NCBI GenBank assembly: GCA_051000345.1
Contig: JBPCOJ010000069.1
Location: forward strand, 1 to 64,000
Reading direction: 5' to 3'
Origin: JBHENC01 sp051000345
GTDB lineage: Bacteria > Acidobacteriota > Blastocatellia > Pyrinomonadales > Pyrinomonadaceae
Length of the DNA: 64,000 bases
This document shows positions 60,358-64,000 of the stretch, piece by piece. The notes beneath the pieces are model-generated. The model saw only the letters and a program-made list of their open reading frames with translations. It had not been told where the DNA came from and searched no databases. Position 1 is the first letter of the stretch, and the number at the start of each line of letters is the position of its first letter. Both the position numbers and the translations under genes were made by a program.

Positions 60358-63015
60358 ATGGCAAAGCGGCTGCTGCTCATTCTCGTCGGAATCATCTTCG
60401 CCCTGAACTTCGTCAATTTTCTGGCGAACACTTACTATAATTTCTACAACCTCGCCACAGAGGGCGATAAGAGATGGTCTATCAACGAGGAAACCGGGCG
60501 CATTAAATTAAACCCGGATGGAATAAACGATCCCGCCCTTTCCGTGTTGCGCGAAGCCGACGAATTAGTTGCGCTTAACAACCAGCCCTACATTAAAACC
60601 AGCGGGCAAGTCGGAAAAACTTTTCGCCACCAACCGCCGGGCATGGCTTATACCATTAGCGTCCGGCGCGGCGGCAGCGAACAAACGCAGGACTTGACGC
60701 TTCGCACCTTCGCCGCATCGCGCTGGCGTTGGAACTTTAGTTTTCTTAACACTTTAATACCCGCTGTTTTTCTTCTGACGGGCATCGCGGTGTTTTTGCT
60801 GCGTCCCGGCGACAAGCAAGCGTTGCTGCTGGCGTTGCTGTTGATGACGGCGCAGGGAAACTTTCCGAACCGGGATTTGTTCGATGTTTCATGGCTGCTC
60901 GGCGTGGTTTTAATGATTGCCGTTTATCTTCCGCCTGTGCCTGTTTTCTTTCTACACTTTTTCCTAATCTTTCCTGATCGCTCGCCTGTCTTGCGCCGCT
61001 TTCCGCGAATCGAGTGGTGGCCTTACCTTTTGTATCTGGTCATCGCTTTTCCCTACACTGCGGTCAATACATACCAATACGTCAACGCGCCCGCCGCCGC
61101 CGCTTATCACCCGGAAAAAGACTTTCCGCTGCTTTCACATCTGTTCATCGCCTTCGGCTTGTCGTGTCTCGTCAGCGGTCTCGTTTCCTTGATTGTCAAT
61201 TACCTGAAGGCGAATCACCAATCCAAAAGAAAACTGCGCGTCGTGCTGGTCGGAACTCTGGCGGGAATCGTGCCGCCCGTCTCCATCTTCGTGGCTTTTA
61301 ATTATTATGACCCGTCGCCGACGCCGCTGGTAATCTCCATTGTGGCGGCGGCCTTTTCTTTGTTTTTGCTCGTTCCGCTCTCGTTCGCGTATGCGATTCT
61401 GCGCCACAAAGTTATCCCCGTCTCGCTTATTATTCGCCGCAGCGTTCGCTATCTACTCGTTTCGCGCGGCTCGATTGCGCTTGAGATACTCGTCGTCGCC
61501 GTCGCGCTCGCATTTCTTCTGCATAACTTTTTCAAGTACCTGAACACGTCGAGCAGGCTCGTGATCGGCGTCGTCTCGGCTGTGTTTGCGATTATCGTTT
61601 GGAACGTGACCGCCGCTTTTAATCATCGCGTTATCAAGCCTGTGATTGACCGACGTTTCTTTCGTCAGTCCTACGACGCGCACGCCGTGCTCTCGGATTT
61701 GAGCCAAGCCGTGCGCACCGTCACAAGCACGCAGCAATTGCTCGAACTCATCATCATCGAAGTGCAGCAAGCTTTGCATACGGCGAACACGACGATTTTT
61801 CTGCGCGATGAATCGAGCGAAGATTTCGTGTGCGCGCTTAGTTCCGACTATCAGGAAGACATACACGCGAGCATCGCTTCGCGCCCGTCGCTCGTGCTGC
61901 CGCACGACGGCCTTGTGCTCAAACAATTGCGCGGCGCGTCGGAACCACTGCACGTCGATTTCACAGACCCGAACGCATGGATGCACGAAAATTCCGCCGC
62001 CTCGAACGAGTTGCAAACGCGCGGGCGCGAAACTCTCCAAACGATTCATTCGGCGCTGCTGCTGCCGCTCGAAACGAAAGATCGTATGCTCGGCGTCGTT
62101 TCCTTGGGGCCGCGTCTAGGCGATTTGCCGTTCTCGAAGGAAGACGAACAATTATTGATGAGCGTTGCCGCGCAAACTTCCGTCGCGCTCGACAACGCGC
62201 GGCTTGTCGAAAGCGTAATTACAGAGGAACGCAGGCGGCACTTGATCGAAGCGGAAAATAATCGCCGCGCGCACGAACTCGAAGAAGCGCGCGGCTTGCA
62301 ACTCTCGATGCTGCCGCGCACAGTGCCGCAAATGCCTCATCTTGAAATCGCCGCGTACATGAAGCCCGCGACGGAAGTCGGCGGCGACTATTACGATTTT
62401 CACGTCGGCGAAGACGGCACATTGACAATTGCTGTCGGCGATGCGACGGGACACGGGCTTAAGGCCGGGACGATGGTCACGGCGGCGAAAAGCCTTTTCG
62501 AGACGCTCGCCGCGACGCCCGACATTCCGCAGATTTTCAATCAATCGAGCCGCGTGCTGAAGCGCATGAATCTGCGCTCGCTTTACATGGCGATGATGAT
62601 AATGAAGATCAAAGACAATCAGTTGACGGTGAGCGTCGCGGGAATGCCGCCGATGCTTATTTATCGCGCGGCCACCGGCTGCGTCGAAGAACTCGCGCTG
62701 ACAGGTATGCCTCTCGGCAGCGTCAAGGATTTTCCGTACAAGCAACAGCGACTGGATTTATGCGTCGGCGATACGCTCATGTCGATGAGCGACGGCTTCC
62801 CGGAAATGTTCAATGAAGCAGGCGAGATGATCGATTACGGGCGCGCCAAACAATTGCTCGAAGAAATTGCGCGGCATAATTCGCCGCAGGAGATTATCGA
62901 TCATTTCGTGCGCGCGGGCGACGAATGGGCAGGCACGCGCCCGCAGGATGACGATGTCACATTTGTCGTGCTCAAAGTCAAAGATATAAGCTTAACAAAT
63001 GACGTCATCAAGTGA
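60358..63015 (+). CDS. PDZ-multi-TM-GAF-SpoIIE phosphatase
   Basis: 885 aa. Signal/anchor helix (about 3-24), a PDZ-like extracytoplasmic domain (about 40-118, SVLREADELVALNNQPYIKT), then about 7-8 membrane helices (125-435), a GAF domain (about 460-635), a coiled linker (HELEEARGLQLSMLPRTVP) and a SpoIIE phosphatase (about 665-880, GGDYYDFH, AVGDATGHGLKAGTM, SMSDGFPEM). It couples an envelope or PDZ-bound signal to the partner switch. The stop overlaps the next gene by 17 bp. Confidence 0.9.
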   Translation: MAKRLLLILVGIIFALNFVNFLANTYYNFYNLATEGDKRWSINEETGRIKLNPDGINDPALSVLREADELVALNNQPYIKTSGQVGKTFRHQPPGMAYTISVRRGGSEQTQDLTLRTFAASRWRWNFSFLNTLIPAVFLLTGIAVFLLRPGDKQALLLALLLMTAQGNFPNRDLFDVSWLLGVVLMIAVYLPPVPVFFLHFFLIFPDRSPVLRRFPRIEWWPYLLYLVIAFPYTAVNTYQYVNAPAAAAYHPEKDFPLLSHLFIAFGLSCLVSGLVSLIVNYLKANHQSKRKLRVVLVGTLAGIVPPVSIFVAFNYYDPSPTPLVISIVAAAFSLFLLVPLSFAYAILRHKVIPVSLIIRRSVRYLLVSRGSIALEILVVAVALAFLLHNFFKYLNTSSRLVIGVVSAVFAIIVWNVTAAFNHRVIKPVIDRRFFRQSYDAHAVLSDLSQAVRTVTSTQQLLELIIIEVQQALHTANTTIFLRDESSEDFVCALSSDYQEDIHASIASRPSLVLPHDGLVLKQLRGASEPLHVDFTDPNAWMHENSAASNELQTRGRETLQTIHSALLLPLETKDRMLGVVSLGPRLGDLPFSKEDEQLLMSVAAQTSVALDNARLVESVITEERRRHLIEAENNRRAHELEEARGLQLSMLPRTVPQMPHLEIAAYMKPATEVGGDYYDFHVGEDGTLTIAVGDATGHGLKAGTMVTAAKSLFETLAATPDIPQIFNQSSRVLKRMNLRSLYMAMMIMKIKDNQLTVSVAGMPPMLIYRAATGCVEELALTGMPLGSVKDFPYKQQRLDLCVGDTLMSMSDGFPEMFNEAGEMIDYGRAKQLLEEIARHNSPQEIIDHFVRAGDEWAGTRPQDDDVTFVVLKVKDISLTNDVIK

Positions 63016-63616
63016 ACTGCGCGAGCAGTTCGGCAACATAGATATTTATTTGTTCGACCAACTGCTCAAAGGGCGCTTCAATACAGATATGCGCCTTCTC
63101 GATGCGGGCTGCGGCGACGGGCGCAATTTGATCTATTTTATGCGCGAAGGTTATTCGTGCTTCGCGGTTGACGGTTCCGCGCAGGCCATCGGGCATGTGC
63201 GTCGAATGGCAAGCGTGCTTGCGCCGCGCTTGCCGCACGAAAACTTTCGTGTCGAGACAATCGAGAGCATGAGCTTCGCAGACGAAAGTTTCGACGCCGT
63301 TATCTGTAGCGCGGTGCTTCACTTTGCCGCGAACGAAGACGACTTTCGCCGTATGCTTGAAGAGATGTGGAGAGTGCTGCTTCGGGGCGGCATCTTTTTT
63401 GCGCGGCTCGCGTCGAGCATCGGCATCGAAAACAAAATCACGGCGCGCGGCGACGGGCGTTATCTTTTGCCGGATGGGAGCGAGCGGTTTCTCGTCGATG
63501 AAGAAATGCTGCTGGCGTTGACAAACAAACTCGGCGCTGAATTCTTGGAGCCGATTAAGACCACCAACGTGCAGAACATGCGCGCGATGACGACGTGGTG
63601 CATTCGTCGCAGTTAG
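62999..63616 (+). CDS. Class I SAM-dependent methyltransferase
   Basis: 205 aa. SAM-binding motif I LLDAGCGDGRNL at about 32-43, acidic end of strand 2 CFAVDGSAQAI, and the motif SFDAVICSAVLHFAANEDDF. The substrate is unknown; it resembles small UbiE/Methyltransf_11 enzymes. It starts inside the end of the phosphatase gene, so translational coupling is likely and a link to that signalling module is possible. Confidence 0.88.
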   Translation: MTSSSELREQFGNIDIYLFDQLLKGRFNTDMRLLDAGCGDGRNLIYFMREGYSCFAVDGSAQAIGHVRRMASVLAPRLPHENFRVETIESMSFADESFDAVICSAVLHFAANEDDFRRMLEEMWRVLLRGGIFFARLASSIGIENKITARGDGRYLLPDGSERFLVDEEMLLALTNKLGAEFLEPIKTTNVQNMRAMTTWCIRRS

Positions 63617-63669
63617 ACGCAAGCAATCGCGCATTCAAATTCTTTAGCGCATACAAACCATTCCATTTT

Positions 63670-63972
63670 ATGTCAACGATTTCAGAGCAGGAGTTCGAGC
63701 GATTGTGCGGCGACGTGTACCATGATCGTCGGCAAATTCATGCGTTTAATCCAAACACGGGCGAAGAAGAAGCAATGTTGTGGATGCTCGCCGGATGTCT
63801 TATCAGTTTGCTGGACGTGCCTGTGTGGGAGCAACCGAGCGGGCGCGGCGGCACGAGCGCAGAAGCCTACCGCGAGGCGATTCACCAACTCTTGCGAGAA
63901 CGCATGGAACCCGTCTTCGATGCGCGCGTTTACCTCGCCGGATTGTCGGAAATGATTGCCGCAGGAGAGTGA
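63670..63972 (+). CDS. Unknown small protein
   Basis: 100 aa from ATG 63670; family not recognised. Mostly helical (EQEFERLCGDVYHDRR, MLWMLAGCLISLLDVP) with a Gly-rich turn (QPSGRGGTSAEAY) and a terminal helical region. The hydrophobic central helix is too short and mixed to be a clear membrane segment. It follows the methyltransferase gene by 53 bp. Confidence 0.65.
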   Translation: MSTISEQEFERLCGDVYHDRRQIHAFNPNTGEEEAMLWMLAGCLISLLDVPVWEQPSGRGGTSAEAYREAIHQLLRERMEPVFDARVYLAGLSEMIAAGE

Positions 63973-64000
63973 GAGAATCCGCCGCATTGTGAGCCGCCCG

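Overview
The window looks like a chromosomal segment of an acidobacterium, most likely class Blastocatellia (family-level placement is inference). The pointers are two acidobacterial-type VWFA-related secreted proteins, a GWxTD-domain protein, a Gram-negative outer-membrane assembly module (TamB, TamA/Omp85, a SurA-like chaperone), Tat translocase genes, and moderately high GC with strong preference for gcg/cgc codons. There is no rRNA, tRNA, CRISPR array, phage block or intact insertion sequence.

Layout. 0-3 kb: the 3' part of a DUF1524/GmrSD-type nuclease, an M19 dipeptidase and an outer-membrane barrel protein. 3.3-8.2 kb (minus): an ECF sigma factor operon running sigma, zinc-finger anti-sigma, DUF4252 protein, an unknown exported protein and two tandem VWFA-related proteins. 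8.5-15.5 kb: a small Gly-rich protein, hemW, threonine aldolase, cmk, a 42-residue membrane peptide overlapping cmk, ribE, a class III cyclase-like protein, a cassette-like orphan ORF, and a RibB protein whose GTP cyclohydrolase II half lacks its zinc cysteines. 15.7-25.9 kb: tamB-tamA-SurA-like-patatin, an envelope biogenesis cluster. 25.9-31 kb: acpS and pgeF (divergent, overlapping), an AT-richer exported intradiol dioxygenase-like protein, a hicBA toxin-antitoxin pair flanked by a duplicated gene end, a DsbD-alpha-like protein, rlmN and an internally repeated coiled-coil protein.

31-46.7 kb: nadB, PAP2 phosphatase, endonuclease V, an unknown exported protein, the GWxTD protein, tatA/tatC, a VOC protein, a cobalamin-binding-type protein, an ATP-dependent DNA ligase, a SurA-like/DsbA-like fusion and a fatty acid desaturase. 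46.8-53.5 kb: a two-component pair, a Gly-rich RRM protein, a PIN toxin remnant, a second VOC protein, a succinate-semialdehyde dehydrogenase, ubiX and a ChaN-like protein. 54-56 kb: a secreted subtilase with a hexapeptide repeat at its C-terminus. 56.4-64 kb: an orphan DUF433 antitoxin-like gene, then a partner-switching module (STAS antagonist, RsbW-like kinase, two SpoIIE phosphatases and a GAF remnant between them), a methyltransferase and an unknown small protein.

Together the genes lean heavily towards envelope biogenesis and envelope signalling: TamAB, SurA-like chaperones, Dsb-type proteins, Tat, an ECF sigma system, a partner switch and an intramembrane-type histidine kinase. The intergenic DNA carries three kinds of palindromic or short-period repeat: a CCACTAGCT palindrome, 7-bp tandem repeats in inverted arrangement, and a TGTAGGG-bounded element. 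None is explained by the genes. The oddest observations are the zinc-less GTP cyclohydrolase domain, the hicBA module between two copies of one gene's 3' end, the TatC with a roughly 100-residue insert, and the ECF/VWFA operon.
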